From positions 186,001 to 250,000 of the forward strand of contig NZ_JAGHMH010000014.1 in assembly GCF_017741935.1 (NCBI RefSeq): a stretch of 64,000 nucleotides of DNA, read 5' to 3'. This stretch comes from Rhizobium sp. 16-449-1b. Its GTDB lineage: Bacteria > Pseudomonadota > Alphaproteobacteria > Rhizobiales > Rhizobiaceae. Each line of letters begins with the position of its first letter. Within the stretch, counting starts at the first letter, position 1. The position numbers and the translations under genes were made by a program. Shown in pieces: positions 35,483 through 44,587 of the stretch. The notes beneath the pieces are model-generated. The model was not told where the DNA came from, ran no database searches, and saw only the letters and a program-made list of their open reading frames with translations.

Positions 35483-38026
35483 TCAGAGCTCGCGCAAAAC
35501 GGGTGCCGCTTTCTGGCCGAGAATGCGCCATGTGCCGATCAGGCCGATGCCGACGGTCAGCACCAAGGCCGTGACGATCGTCATGCCGGCGACGTCAGGG
35601 AGGAACTGCGAGGGGATCTTCATGATGCGGGCGACGATGAACCAGGCGGCGACGCCGCCCGAAAGCAGGGCGAAGACAGCGGTTGCCAGCCCGAGGATCA
35701 GATACTCGTAGCAGAAGGCGCGCATCAGCATGCGTCTTGTGGCACCGAGCGTCTTCAGCACCACAGCGTCATGCGTGCGGGCGCGGTTGCCGGCGGCGAG
35801 CGCGCCAGCGAGCACCAGGACAGAGGCGATGAGGGCGACGGAGGCTGCGGCGCGGATCGCGGTCGCCAGCTGCGCCACCAGCGAATTGACGATGTCGATC
35901 GCATCCTTGACGCGCACGCTTGTGATCGTCGGATAGGTGTTCGTGACCGATTTCAGGATCGCGGCTTCCTGCGAGGATGTCGCCTTGGGATCGGTGAGTG
36001 TTGCCAGCCAGGCATGCGGGGCGCCCTTGAAGGTGTTGGGCGAGAAGACCATGACGAAGTTGATCGACAGGCTCTCCCACTGCACCTTACGCAGATTGGC
36101 GATCTTCGCCGTCATGTTGCGGCCGAGCACGTTGACGGTGACGGTATCGCCGACCTTGAGGCCGAGTTCGCCGGCCTCTTCGGCGGAGAAGGAGACCAGC
36201 GGCTCGCCGCTGTAATCCTTGTCCCACCATGTGCCCTCGGTCAGAACAGCGTTTTCGGGCAAGGTTTCGGAGTAGGTGATGCCGCGGTCGCCGCGCAGCA
36301 CCCACTGGCCAGATGGCGGCACCTTGCGCTTGGTCACGTCCTCGCCGTTGAAGGCAAGGATGCGGCCGCGCAGCATCGGCACCTCGACGAGCTTGCCCTC
36401 GGGCGCATCGGTCTTCACCAGATTGCGGAAGCCGTCGAGCTCGGCGCCCTGGATATCGACGAAGAAGAAGTTGGGCGCGCCATCGGCCATGCGGCCGGTG
36501 AGCTGCTGGCGCAGATTGCCGTCGATCAGCGTCAGCGTGACGAGCAGCGCCAGGCCGAGGCCAAGGGAGAGGACGACTGAGGGGGTGAGCGCGCCGGGGC
36601 GGTGGATATTGCCGATCGCCAGCCTCAGCGCCGGCGAATTGACGCGCGGGCTGCGGCGGGCAAGCCAGGCGATGCCGGCTGCCACCAGCCGCAGGACGAC
36701 GAAGGCAAAGGCGATGGCGCCGATGAAGACGATGGCGATGAAGCGATCATGGGCAGTTGCCACCGCAAGGGCGGCAAGCGCTGCGAGAAAGACGGCGGCC
36801 ATCAGAATATAGGGCCAGGAAGGCAGGCGGCGGGCCTCGAAGCCCTGCTCGCGAAATAATGCAGTCGGCGGCACTTCGCGGGCATGGCCAAGCGGCATGA
36901 TGGCGAAGGCGAGCGTCGTCAGCACGCCGAAGAGGACGGCGAGCGACAGCGCCACCGGATAGAGCGTCGGCGCGGTCGAGACCGGCAGGAACTGCGCCAG
37001 GAACTGGGCGGCGAGAATGGGTGCCAACGCACCGATGACGAGACCGATGGCGATGCCGCCAAGCGCGATCAGGCCGATCTGGAAGAGGTAGATGAGGACA
37101 ACGGTCGAGGCCGGGGCGCCCAGGCACTTGAAGGTGGCGATCGTCGTGCGCTTGGCGTCGAGGAAGGCGCGCACGGCATTCGCCACGCCGACGCCGCCGA
37201 CGATCAGCGCGGTCAGGCCAACCAGTGTCAGGAATTGCGAGAAACGCTCGATGTTTTCAGTGAGCGAAGGGGCGGCGCGGTCGCTTGTGCGGATCGACCA
37301 GCCGGCCGAGGGGAAGTCCTTCGTGGCGCGGTCGCGGATGCCTGCCATGTCCGATCGGTCGTTCAGCCTGACCTTGTAGCTGTGCTCGACGAGGCTGCCG
37401 GTCTGGATCAGGCCCGAGGCCTGCAGCGCCTGGCGGCTCACCATCAGGCGCGGCGCGAAGCCGAAGCCTTCGGAGACCGCGTCCGGCTCGGTCTTCACCG
37501 TGCCGGTGATGTTGACGATGACGTTGCCGAGCAGCAGCTCGTCGCCGATCTTGAGGCCGAGGCGTTCCAGAAGCAGCGGCGCGGCCAGCGCGCCATAGGT
37601 GCCATCCTGATCGGCAAGAAGCGTATGCAGCGGGTAGTTGGGCTCGGCCTCGAAGCTGCCGTAGAGCGGATAGGCGTCATCAACGGCCTTGACCTCGACC
37701 AGCGCCTGATCCGATCCGTCGGGCTTGCGGGCCATGGAGCGCAGGCCCGTCGATACCGAGACCTTGCCGAGCGAGCGCAGGAAATCGAGTTCGTTGGCGG
37801 CCGCCTCGCGGTTGTTGAGCTCGAAGCGGACGTCGCCGGCGAGAATTTCCTGGCCGCGCGTGGCAATCGTGTCGGTGATCGATTGCGAGACCGAATTGAC
37901 CGCGGCAATCGCCCCGGTGCCGAGCGCGATGCAGGCGAGAAAGATGTAGAAGCCTCTCAGTCCGCCGCGCAGCTCACGAAGGGCAAGACGGAAGGCAAGC
38001 GCGATACGCGGGGTGATCAGCGTCAT
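35483..38026 (-). CDS. ABC transporter permease, YbbP/FtsX family
   Basis: An 847-aa FtsX-like permease with two membrane halves and large extracytoplasmic domains, matching YbbP. N-terminal helix ALRELRGGLRGFYIFLACIALGTGAIAAVNSV, then a domain with GQEILAGDVRFELNNR. Membrane blocks appear near residues 260-450 (TLVGLTALIVGGVGVANAVRAFLDAKRTTIATFKCLGA) and at the C-terminus (HDAVVLKTLGATRRMLMRAFCYEYLILG). Its ATG overlaps the ybbA stop. The tesA-ybbA-ybbP cluster is conserved; a role in exporting or processing envelope lipids has been suggested, not proved. Confidence 0.9.
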   Translation of the reverse strand: MTLITPRIALAFRLALRELRGGLRGFYIFLACIALGTGAIAAVNSVSQSITDTIATRGQEILAGDVRFELNNREAAANELDFLRSLGKVSVSTGLRSMARKPDGSDQALVEVKAVDDAYPLYGSFEAEPNYPLHTLLADQDGTYGALAAPLLLERLGLKIGDELLLGNVIVNITGTVKTEPDAVSEGFGFAPRLMVSRQALQASGLIQTGSLVEHSYKVRLNDRSDMAGIRDRATKDFPSAGWSIRTSDRAAPSLTENIERFSQFLTLVGLTALIVGGVGVANAVRAFLDAKRTTIATFKCLGAPASTVVLIYLFQIGLIALGGIAIGLVIGALAPILAAQFLAQFLPVSTAPTLYPVALSLAVLFGVLTTLAFAIMPLGHAREVPPTALFREQGFEARRLPSWPYILMAAVFLAALAALAVATAHDRFIAIVFIGAIAFAFVVLRLVAAGIAWLARRSPRVNSPALRLAIGNIHRPGALTPSVVLSLGLGLALLVTLTLIDGNLRQQLTGRMADGAPNFFFVDIQGAELDGFRNLVKTDAPEGKLVEVPMLRGRILAFNGEDVTKRKVPPSGQWVLRGDRGITYSETLPENAVLTEGTWWDKDYSGEPLVSFSAEEAGELGLKVGDTVTVNVLGRNMTAKIANLRKVQWESLSINFVMVFSPNTFKGAPHAWLATLTDPKATSSQEAAILKSVTNTYPTITSVRVKDAIDIVNSLVAQLATAIRAAASVALIASVLVLAGALAAGNRARTHDAVVLKTLGATRRMLMRAFCYEYLILGLATAVFALLSGGVAAWFIVARIMKIPSQFLPDVAGMTIVTALVLTVGIGLIGTWRILGQKAAPVLREL

Positions 38027-38730
38027 GCAATGGCCACTTCGGCTTCAATCGCGGCGCTGTCGCCTTCTATCTTGCCGGAACGGACGCGGATCTGGCGCGA
38101 GCAGCGCTTGGCGAGCGCGTTGTCGTGGGTGACGAGGACAAGCGTCATGCCGCGCTCGGCCTGCTTGGAAAACAAAAGGTCGGCGATCTGCCGGCCGGTG
38201 TCGGTGTCGAGATTGCCAGTTGGTTCATCCGCGATCAGAAGCGCCGGCGATGGCGCAAGCGCGCGGGCGATCGCCACGCGCTGCTGCTCGCCGCCGGAAA
38301 GCTGGCCGGGATAATGGTTCAACCGGTCGCCGAGGCCGACGGATTTCAGCTCGCGGCGGGCGATCTCGAAGGGATTGGCGACATTGGCGAGCTCGAGCGG
38401 CACGGCAACGTTTTCAAGCGCCGTCATGTTGGCGATCAGGTGGAAGGACTGGAAAACGATGCCGATGTTGCGGCCACGGAAATCGGCGACCTGATCCTCG
38501 CTCATCGTGTGCAGAGGGGCCTCGTTGATATTGATCTCGCCGCTATCCAGCCGCTCGAGACCAGCAAGCACCATCAAAAGCGTCGACTTGCCGGAGCCGG
38601 AGGGGCCGACGATGCCGACCGATTCACCGGCGGCGATCTCGAGATCGATACCCTTCAGCACATGCACGGAGGCGGCGGCACTGCCGAGCGTGAGATCGGC
38701 CCGTTTCAGATCGATGATGGTTTTTGCCAA
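38023..38730 (-). CDS. ABC transporter ATP-binding protein, YbbA family
   Basis: A 235-aa ATPase of the LolD/MacB/YbbA group. Walker [19 protein letters not shown]-loop FQSFHLI, signature [16 protein letters not shown], Walker [14 protein letters not shown] and H-loop VTHD are intact. It pairs with the YbbP permease (4-bp overlap) and is divergent from tesA with 56 bp between the starts, the arrangement also found in E. coli. Confidence 0.94.
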   Translation of the reverse strand: MAKTIIDLKRADLTLGSAAASVHVLKGIDLEIAAGESVGIVGPSGSGKSTLLMVLAGLERLDSGEININEAPLHTMSEDQVADFRGRNIGIVFQSFHLIANMTALENVAVPLELANVANPFEIARRELKSVGLGDRLNHYPGQLSGGEQQRVAIARALAPSPALLIADEPTGNLDTDTGRQIADLLFSKQAERGMTLVLVTHDNALAKRCSRQIRVRSGKIEGDSAAIEAEVAIA

Positions 38731-38786
38731 CGGTAAATGCCCTACCTATATGAAAGCCCAGCTGCCGCCAATTTAGGGACAATGGA

Positions 38787-39431
38787 ATGAGATTTAAAGT
38801 TGCGGGTCTTCACATCGCTGTCATCGTCTTTTCGATGATGCTTTCGGTTTCAGCGCAGGCGCGCACGATCAATCTCGTCGGTTTCGGCGACAGCCTGATG
38901 GCGGGGTATCAATTGCCGCCCGGCGACGGCTTTCCGGAGAAGCTGCAGGCGGCGCTGAAGGCCAAGGGCCTCGATGTTACGGTGGCGAACGCAGGTGTCT
39001 CCGGCGACACCACGACCGGCGGGCTTTCGCGCATCGACTGGTCGGTGCCCGATGGCACCGATGGGGTCATTCTGGAGCTCGGCGCCAACGATGCGCTGCG
39101 GGGGATCGCGCCCGAACAAAGTGAGAAGAACCTCGACCAAATGATTACCCGGCTCAAGGAGCGCGGGATCGCGGTCTTTCTCGCCGGCATGATGGCGCCG
39201 CCGAACATGGGCGACGACTACGCGGCGCGGTTCAATCCGATCTACGAGAAACTCGCCAAAAAACATGGCCTTACGCTCTATCCGTTCTTCCTCGATGGCG
39301 TCGTTCTCGATGCGTCGCTGAAGCTGGAAGACGGCATGCACCCCAATTCCAAAGGCGTGGATACCATAGTTCAAAAGATGGAACCGGCAATCACACAATT
39401 CATTGGAACGTTGCCGACTGTGAAGAATTAG
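38787..39431 (+). CDS. Arylesterase / lysophospholipase, TesA-like SGNH hydrolase
   Basis: A 214-aa exported SGNH/GDSL hydrolase. Residues 1-26 form a signal peptide (MRFKVAGLHIAVIVFSMMLSVSAQA). Block I is GFGDSLMAGYQLPPGDGFPEKL with the nucleophilic Ser; block II Gly is in ANAGVSGDTTTGG; block III is LGANDALRG; block V DGMHPN carries the catalytic Asp and His. This matches TesA/EstA, a periplasmic thioesterase, protease I and lysophospholipase. Divergent from ybbA-ybbP. Confidence 0.93.
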   Translation: MRFKVAGLHIAVIVFSMMLSVSAQARTINLVGFGDSLMAGYQLPPGDGFPEKLQAALKAKGLDVTVANAGVSGDTTTGGLSRIDWSVPDGTDGVILELGANDALRGIAPEQSEKNLDQMITRLKERGIAVFLAGMMAPPNMGDDYAARFNPIYEKLAKKHGLTLYPFFLDGVVLDASLKLEDGMHPNSKGVDTIVQKMEPAITQFIGTLPTVKN

Positions 39432-39499
39432 GGACTTGCGCACGTGATCAATGCGTGATTCCGTGTGAGCACCTGCAAAAGATTCGGGGAGTGCTCGTT

Positions 39500-40093
39500 A
39501 TGCCGAGACTGTTTACCGCCCTCGAAATTCCGCGCAATGCGGCGATGAGCCTGTCATTGTTGCGCGGTGGTCTCCCTGGCGCCCGATGGATCGATGTGGA
39601 AAATTACCACATCACCCTGCGCTTCATCGGTGATGTCGATAATCGCACGGCTGACGAGATCGTCGACCGGCTGGACCGCATCGACAGGCCGGAATTCCAG
39701 ATCAAGCTCGACGGTATCGGCGCTTTCGGTTCCAAGAAGCCGCATTCGGTCTGGGCCGGCGTGACGCAAAATCCCGAAATGTATGCCCTGCAGGCCGAAA
39801 TCGAGCGGATCTGCCAGCGGATCGGCCTTCCGCCGGATCCGCGCAAGTTCACCCCGCATGTGACGCTGGCGCGGCTGAAATCCTCGCGCGTCGACGATGT
39901 CGTGCACTATCTGGCCGGACGCGGCAATTTCCAGACCGCATCCTTCACCGTGCCGCGCTTCGTGCTCCTGTCGTCGCGCGATTCGGTCGGCGGCGGGCCT
40001 TATCTGACGGAAGAGGTGTTCCCGCTGCGCGAGGCGCTGTCTGCGCCGAGCGTGGACAACAGCTTCCTGCAACCGGCCAAGAGCCTGGCATAG
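39500..40093 (+). CDS. thpR: RNA 2',3'-cyclic phosphodiesterase ThpR
   Basis: A 2H phosphoesterase of 197 aa that hydrolyses 2',3'-cyclic phosphate ends on RNA. Both HxTx motifs are present: HITL at H37 and HVTL at H120, with PRLFTALEIPRN at the start and FSGG-like GAFGSKKPHSVWAGV between. ATG 39500 begins the family N-terminus. Its last 94 bases overlap the end of the convergent phosphatase gene. Confidence 0.93.
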   Translation: MPRLFTALEIPRNAAMSLSLLRGGLPGARWIDVENYHITLRFIGDVDNRTADEIVDRLDRIDRPEFQIKLDGIGAFGSKKPHSVWAGVTQNPEMYALQAEIERICQRIGLPPDPRKFTPHVTLARLKSSRVDDVVHYLAGRGNFQTASFTVPRFVLLSSRDSVGGGPYLTEEVFPLREALSAPSVDNSFLQPAKSLA

Positions 40094-40500
40094 ACGGCCT
40101 CGAAGCCATCGGCGCCGCCATAATAGGGATCGGGGATATCCTCTCCGCTCCCGAGCGCCAGATCACCGAACAGATGAACATTCTCTGCATCGGGATCGAG
40201 CGCCTTCAAGGCCGCGACATTGTTTCGGTCCATGGCGATGATCAGATCGAAATCGGCAAAATCATGCTCGCGGATGCGCCGCGCGCGCTGAGCTGATATG
40301 TCTATGCCGTGATGGCGGGCGGTCGCGATCGACCGTCTGTCTGGCTCATCGCCCTCGTGCCAGCTACCAGTGCCGGCGGAATCGACAAGAAAGCGGTCGG
40401 AAAGGCCGGCTTCGGAGGCGAGGTGGCTAAAGACGCCTTCGGCCAGCGGCGAACGGCAGATATTGCCCATGCAAACAAACAGGATACTGGTGCGTTTCAT
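40000..40500 (-). CDS. Low-molecular-weight protein-tyrosine phosphatase
   Basis: A 166-aa LMW-PTP. The active-site loop is FVCMGNICRSP (C10, R16), the general-acid loop is IPDPYYGG, and EHDFADFDLIIAMDRNN is the conserved core. Such enzymes dephosphorylate tyrosines on kinases or act in exopolysaccharide control or arsenate reduction; which applies is not clear. The C-terminal ~15 residues (DSASRSGNTSSVR) run past the usual end, and this part overlaps thpR on the other strand. Divergent from the pterin dehydratase gene. Confidence 0.92.
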   Translation of the reverse strand: MKRTSILFVCMGNICRSPLAEGVFSHLASEAGLSDRFLVDSAGTGSWHEGDEPDRRSIATARHHGIDISAQRARRIREHDFADFDLIIAMDRNNVAALKALDPDAENVHLFGDLALGSGEDIPDPYYGGADGFEAVYARLLAGCRKLLSTLGADSASRSGNTSSVR

Positions 40501-40533
40501 AAGAGACCCATGGTGAACGCAAAGGACAATCGC

Positions 40534-40839
40534 ATGAAACGGGACAAACTGGAACGCCAGGCGATTAGCGACGAACTGGCGAAACTCGACGGCTGGTCGC
40601 TTGGCGATGGCGGAAAGTCGATCACCAAGAGCTACAAGTTCAAGAACTTCGTCGAGGCCTTCGGCTTCATGACGGAGGTAGCCCTTGCCGCCGAAAAGCT
40701 CGACCACCATCCGGAATGGTTCAACGTCCATTCCAAGGTGGATGTGACGCTCAGCACCCATTCGGCCGATGGGCTGACGGAGCTCGATTTCAAGCTGGCG
40801 GGCCTGATGGAGAAGGCGGCGGCGCGGCGGATCGATTGA
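40534..40839 (+). CDS. phhB: 4a-hydroxytetrahydrobiopterin dehydratase
   Basis: A 101-aa pterin-4a-carbinolamine dehydratase that recycles the pterin cofactor of aromatic amino acid hydroxylases. The active-site motif is DHHPEW (H58, H59), with KSYKFKNFVEAFGFMTEVALAAE before and STHSADGLTELDFKLA after. AAGGA lies about 8 bp before ATG 40534. Phenylalanine hydroxylase is not in the window, so the role may also be in other pterin pathways. Confidence 0.92.
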   Translation: MKRDKLERQAISDELAKLDGWSLGDGGKSITKSYKFKNFVEAFGFMTEVALAAEKLDHHPEWFNVHSKVDVTLSTHSADGLTELDFKLAGLMEKAAARRID

Positions 40840-40912
40840 ATCACGGCTGAAGACCCCCCATATTCGGGCTGACCTGAAAGGGGCCAACTGGAGCACAAAG
40901 GGCCAAGTGGAC

Positions 40913-41317
40913 ATGGACGACGTCAAATACGGTGAAATCCTGCTGCCGGGCGATGAAGAAACGCAGGAGCGGCGGGAGAAGAGCGTTCGGCAGAAATTCT
41001 GGCCGACCTTCCGCAAGGCGGCGCGCAAGATTCCCTTCTCGCGCGATGTCGTTGCCGCCTATTACTGCGCGCTCGACCGTGAGACACCGCTCAAGGTGCG
41101 CGGGACCCTGCTGGCCGCACTCGCCTATTTCGTGCTGCCCGTCGACATGATCCCAGACGTTCTTGTCGGCATCGGCTTCACCGACGACATCGCCGTCCTC
41201 TCGGCCGCCTTCGCCATGGTCAACCGCCACATCCGCCCCAACCACTACGAAGCCGCCGACAAGGCGCTGCAAGACGCGCCCGATCGCGTGCGGCCCGAGG
41301 ATATGAAGACGGTGTAG
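40913..41317 (+). CDS. YkvA / DUF1232 family membrane protein
   Basis: A 134-aa protein with the DUF1232 core: YYCALDRETPLKVRGTLLAALAYFVLPVDMIPDVLVGIGFTDDIAVLSAAFAMV, in which a hydrophobic hairpin carries the conserved P-D-x-I-P-D. The N-terminal part is basic and charged. Function unknown; relatives are small inner-membrane proteins. ATG 40913 is chosen over GTG 40907. Follows phhB by 73 bp and converges with the sigma factor gene. Confidence 0.87.
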   Translation: MDDVKYGEILLPGDEETQERREKSVRQKFWPTFRKAARKIPFSRDVVAAYYCALDRETPLKVRGTLLAALAYFVLPVDMIPDVLVGIGFTDDIAVLSAAFAMVNRHIRPNHYEAADKALQDAPDRVRPEDMKTV

Positions 41318-41379
41318 GCCGGCTGTTTGGTCTGGGCGTGGCTTTAAACCGCACCTGTTTTACCTAAGAGAGACCGTGC

Positions 41380-41940
41380 TCACGCGTTTTCCGCTTCCAG
41401 CACCTTCTTCAGCTTGCCGAAGGCGAGCCGTATGCGGGATTTGACGGTGCCGAGCGGCAGGCCGGTCGATTCGGCGATTTCGGAGTGGGACTGGCCGAGG
41501 AAGAAGGCGGCGCGGAGCATTTCGCGCTGTTCTTCGGGCAACTGGCTCACCGCTTCACGAACTTGTGCATCGCGATCGCCATTGGCGACCAGCTCGTCGG
41601 CGCCGATTTCGGCGGTCGGCTGAAGTGCCGGATCGTCCTCGTCGAGGATGCGGGCGCGGGCGCGGCGCTGCAGGTCGATGCGGCGGTTGCGGGCGATGCG
41701 GAAGAGCCAGGTGGAGAGCGACGAGCGGGTGGCATCATAGAGATCGGCCTTGTGCCAGAGCACGATCATGACCTCCTGAACGAGCTCTTCGGCCTCGCTT
41801 GCGGTCATTTTCTGCCTGAGAAGCCAGGATTTCAGGCGCGGAGCGAAATAGTCGAACAGGATGGCGAACGCCTGCTGGTCGCGGCGTTCCGCCACAGCCC
41901 CAGCCAGGGCAGCGAAGCGCTGTTTGTCCTCGGCGTCCAT
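41380..41940 (-). CDS. ECF-type sigma-70 factor
   Basis: A 186-aa extracytoplasmic-function sigma factor. Region 2 is FAILFDYFAPRLKSWLLRQKMTASEAEELVQEVMIVLWHKADLYDATRSSLSTWLFRIARNRRID and region 4 is LPEEQREMLRAAFFLGQSHSEIAESTGLPLGTVKSRIRLAFGKL with its helix-turn-helix. ATG 41940 is preferred; an in-frame GTG lies at 41988. No anti-sigma gene is adjacent on either side, unusual for ECF factors of this size. It is divergent from an IalB-family gene. Confidence 0.93.
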   Translation of the reverse strand: MDAEDKQRFAALAGAVAERRDQQAFAILFDYFAPRLKSWLLRQKMTASEAEELVQEVMIVLWHKADLYDATRSSLSTWLFRIARNRRIDLQRRARARILDEDDPALQPTAEIGADELVANGDRDAQVREAVSQLPEEQREMLRAAFFLGQSHSEIAESTGLPLGTVKSRIRLAFGKLKKVLEAENA

Positions 41941-42272
41941 TCCGTTCGAAAGCCCCCTGGCTCGATGAAATCCTTGACGGATTTCCACTCCTTATTCACG
42001 TACATCGGTTTTTCGAAACGTCAAACTCTTGCCGTTATCTTTATGTCTTAAATTCCTTAAGAGCGATGGTTTCAGATCATTTCCGGACTACATCATCCCG
42101 AGCGTTAATCCGGCGCTCAACATTGACACCCGGGTGGAAATGGCACAGGCACGGACTTCTCGCGGCCTGCGTTGACGCTTTGGTAACCTGAATTAAGTCA
42201 AAATAAAGCAGATCGTGATTATGCGCCGCCCGCTCGCTCGGGCTCGAATCGCAAGAACCGGCAGGAATATCC
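41941..42272. other. Divergent control region between ECF sigma and IalB genes
   Basis: 332 bp with both promoters. It contains a short palindrome CTTAAattccTTAAG (near 42048-42062) and TTGACG at about 42173 without a clear -10. No GGAAC-type ECF box could be assigned with confidence. No gene is supported. Confidence 0.45.
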
Positions 42273-42824
42273 ATGTTTGTAAAAAGTACCGTACTCGCCC
42301 TTTCCCTCGTTCTCGCCGGCGCCGGCATCGCATCCGCACAGTCCAAGAAGCCCGCCGCCGCGCAGCAGCCAGCCGCCGCCGCTTCCACCGCGCCGACCCG
42401 CATCCAGCAGTTCCAGGCATGGGGCGCCTATTCCTACAAGCAGGGCAACAGCACCGTCTGCTACGTCCTCTCTGTGCCGACCGAGAAGAAGCCCGCCGGC
42501 ATCGACCACGGCGAGAACTTCTTCATCGTCTCGCAGCGCCCCGGCCAGAACATCTCCTACGAGCCGCAGGCGATGATGGGCTACACCGTCAAGGACGCCT
42601 CGAAGATCAACGTCGTCATCGACAGCAAGACCTTCGTGATGTTCACCAAGGACAAGGCCGGCTGGGTCGAAAACGCCGCGCAGGAGCCGGCACTGGTCGC
42701 CGCCATGAAGGGCGGCCACTCGATGACCGTCAACGCCACCTCGCGCAAGGGCACGGCGACGTCCTACAGCTATTCGCTGGCCGGCATTTCGGCTTCGCTG
42801 AAGCAGATTGAAAGCTGCAAATAA
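42273..42824 (+). CDS. Invasion-associated locus B (IalB) family protein
   Basis: A 183-aa exported protein. Residues 1-22 are a signal peptide (MFVKSTVLALSLVLAGAGIASA), followed by an Ala/Pro/Gln-rich linker and the IalB domain (FQAWGAYSYKQGNSTVCYVLSVPTEKKP ... DHGENFFIVSQRPGQN ... YSLAGISASLKQIESCK), with conserved cysteines at each end probably forming a disulfide. In Bartonella the family aids erythrocyte invasion; in rhizobia the role is unknown and not host-specific. Confidence 0.9.
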   Translation: MFVKSTVLALSLVLAGAGIASAQSKKPAAAQQPAAAASTAPTRIQQFQAWGAYSYKQGNSTVCYVLSVPTEKKPAGIDHGENFFIVSQRPGQNISYEPQAMMGYTVKDASKINVVIDSKTFVMFTKDKAGWVENAAQEPALVAAMKGGHSMTVNATSRKGTATSYSYSLAGISASLKQIESCK

Positions 42825-43243
42825 GGTTTGATTTTGGGTGGAGAGGTGGTGCCGTGTGGCCCCCCCTCATCCCCGGTGCAACTTTGTTGCACCTGAAACC
42901 TTCGGGCCACCTTTTCCCCTATGGGGCGAAGGGAAAATGGAGCGAGCGGCCGGCTCCGAGTCTCTTCTCCCCAGCGGGGAGAAGGTGCCGGCAGGCGGAT
43001 GAGGGGGCCACCCGGCACGCCGCTAAACATCCAATCTCCCACACCCCATCCCCTTGCGCCGGCCTTCGTCGTTTCCATCTATAGTGACGGATGGCAAAAA
43101 TGATGCTAAAGGCGCGCACAACAGCGGATGGATCGCGGCTCGGCCGCCAAGTTCCGCATTCACTTTCTGCCTTCATGCCCGCTCCGCCCGCCAGTCATTC
43201 GGACTATCGGGAGGATCGCATGTTGAATTCGGGATTAGATTAA
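42825..43243. other. Gap with family B repeat upstream of rlmN
   Basis: Holds the repeat at 42858-43009 and, downstream of it, about 230 bp that presumably includes the rlmN promoter; catctatagtgacgg near 43078 is a possible -10 region. No gene is supported. Confidence 0.5.
42858..43009. repeat. Family B palindromic repeat with a nested hairpin
   Basis: Same arms as other B copies (ggccccccctcatcc / ggcggatgagggggcc). Between catcc and cttcgggcc it carries an extra ~25 bp with the palindrome GGTGCAACtttGTTGCACC (42875-42893) that the copies at 21442 and 24183 lack. Confidence 0.88.
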
Positions 43244-44479
43244 ATGTCCGTCATGGATGCGATGACCGTTCTCAAGCCCGCAGGCAACCAGCCGGCGCGC
43301 GGCGAAGCATTGCCGAAGCCGTCGCTGATCGGCCTCACGCGCGAGGAGATGGGCGTCGCGCTGCGCGAAAAGGGTGTGCCGGAAAAGCAGATCAAGATGC
43401 GCGTGGCGCAGCTCTGGAACTGGATCTATGTGCGCGGGGTCTCCGACTTCGACCACATGGCCAATATCTCCAAGGACATGCGCGAGACGCTGAAGACGCA
43501 CTTCACCATCGCAAGGCCCGAGATCGTCGAGGAACAGGTCTCCAGCGACGGCACCCGCAAGTGGCTGCTGCGCTTTCCGGCGCGTGGCGCCGGTCGTCCC
43601 GTCGAGATCGAGGCCGTCTATATCCCTGAAGAAGGTCGCGGCACGCTCTGCATTTCCAGCCAGGTCGGCTGTACGCTCACCTGTTCCTTCTGTCACACCG
43701 GCACGCAGCGCCTGGTGCGCAACCTGACGGCGGAAGAAATCCTGTCGCAGCTGCTGCTCGCGCGCGACCGGCTGGGCGACTTCCCCGACCGCGAAGCGCC
43801 GCAGGGCACGATCATGCCGGCCGAGGGCCGCAAGGTCTCGAACATCGTGATGATGGGCATGGGCGAGCCGCTCTACAATTTCGACAGCGTCAAGCAGGCG
43901 CTCCTGATCGCCACCGACGGCGACGGATTGTCGCTCTCCAAGCGTCGCGTCACGCTCTCGACCTCGGGCGTCGTTCCGGAAATCTTCCGCACCGGCGACG
44001 AGATCGGCGTCATGCTGGCGATCTCGCTGCATGCGGTGCGCGACGACCTGCGCGACATCCTGGTGCCGATCAACAAGAAGTATCCGCTGAAGGAGCTGAT
44101 CGACGCCTGTCGCAAGTATCCGGGTCTTTCCAACGCCCGTCGCATCACCTTCGAATATGTGATGCTGAAGGACGTCAACGACAGCCTGGAAGACGCCAAG
44201 GGGCTGATCCAGCTGCTCAAGGGCGTGCCGGCGAAGATCAACCTCATTCCGTTCAACCCCTGGCCGGGCACCAACTACCAGTGCTCCGACTGGGCGCAGA
44301 TCGAGAAATTCGCCGATTTCATCAACTCGGCCGGCTATGCCTCGCCGATCCGCACGCCGCGCGGCCGCGACATTCTCGCCGCCTGCGGCCAGCTGAAGTC
44401 GGAATCGGAGCGCATGCGCAAGACCGAGCGCCTGGCCTTCGAGGCGATGATGATCGCCAACCACGGCTCGGATGACTGA
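43244..44479 (+). CDS. rlmN: 23S rRNA / tRNA adenine-C2 methyltransferase RlmN
   Basis: RlmN is a radical-SAM enzyme methylating C2 of A2503 in 23S rRNA and A37 in some tRNAs. In the 411-aa protein the cluster motif is CTLTCSFC (C143, C147, C150) in [33 protein letters not shown] and [15 protein letters not shown] are family blocks, and the methyl-carrying cysteine is in [11 protein letters not shown] near the end. The N-terminal accessory domain ([18 protein letters not shown]) is intact. ATG 43244 gives a normal family length. Confidence 0.96.
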   Translation: MSVMDAMTVLKPAGNQPARGEALPKPSLIGLTREEMGVALREKGVPEKQIKMRVAQLWNWIYVRGVSDFDHMANISKDMRETLKTHFTIARPEIVEEQVSSDGTRKWLLRFPARGAGRPVEIEAVYIPEEGRGTLCISSQVGCTLTCSFCHTGTQRLVRNLTAEEILSQLLLARDRLGDFPDREAPQGTIMPAEGRKVSNIVMMGMGEPLYNFDSVKQALLIATDGDGLSLSKRRVTLSTSGVVPEIFRTGDEIGVMLAISLHAVRDDLRDILVPINKKYPLKELIDACRKYPGLSNARRITFEYVMLKDVNDSLEDAKGLIQLLKGVPAKINLIPFNPWPGTNYQCSDWAQIEKFADFINSAGYASPIRTPRGRDILAACGQLKSESERMRKTERLAFEAMMIANHGSDD

Positions 44480-44539
44480 CGCTTGCGCGAGTGATCAGCA
44501 AGTTTGATCCTCTCAGCATCTTCTAATGATTGATTTTAA

Positions 44540-44564
44540 GGGCCGCTTTTTCTACAAGCGGCCC
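44540..44564. promoter_or_regulatory. Hairpin in the 5' region of the ABC importer operon
   Basis: GGGCCGCTT (44540-44548) pairs with AAGCGGCCC (44556-44564), 24 bp before the binding-protein ATG and just upstream of its TTGGAGG. No T-run follows on the plus strand, so it is more likely a leader hairpin or a weak rlmN terminator. Confidence 0.45.
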
Positions 44565-44587
44565 AAAATCATAATTGGAGGATACCC

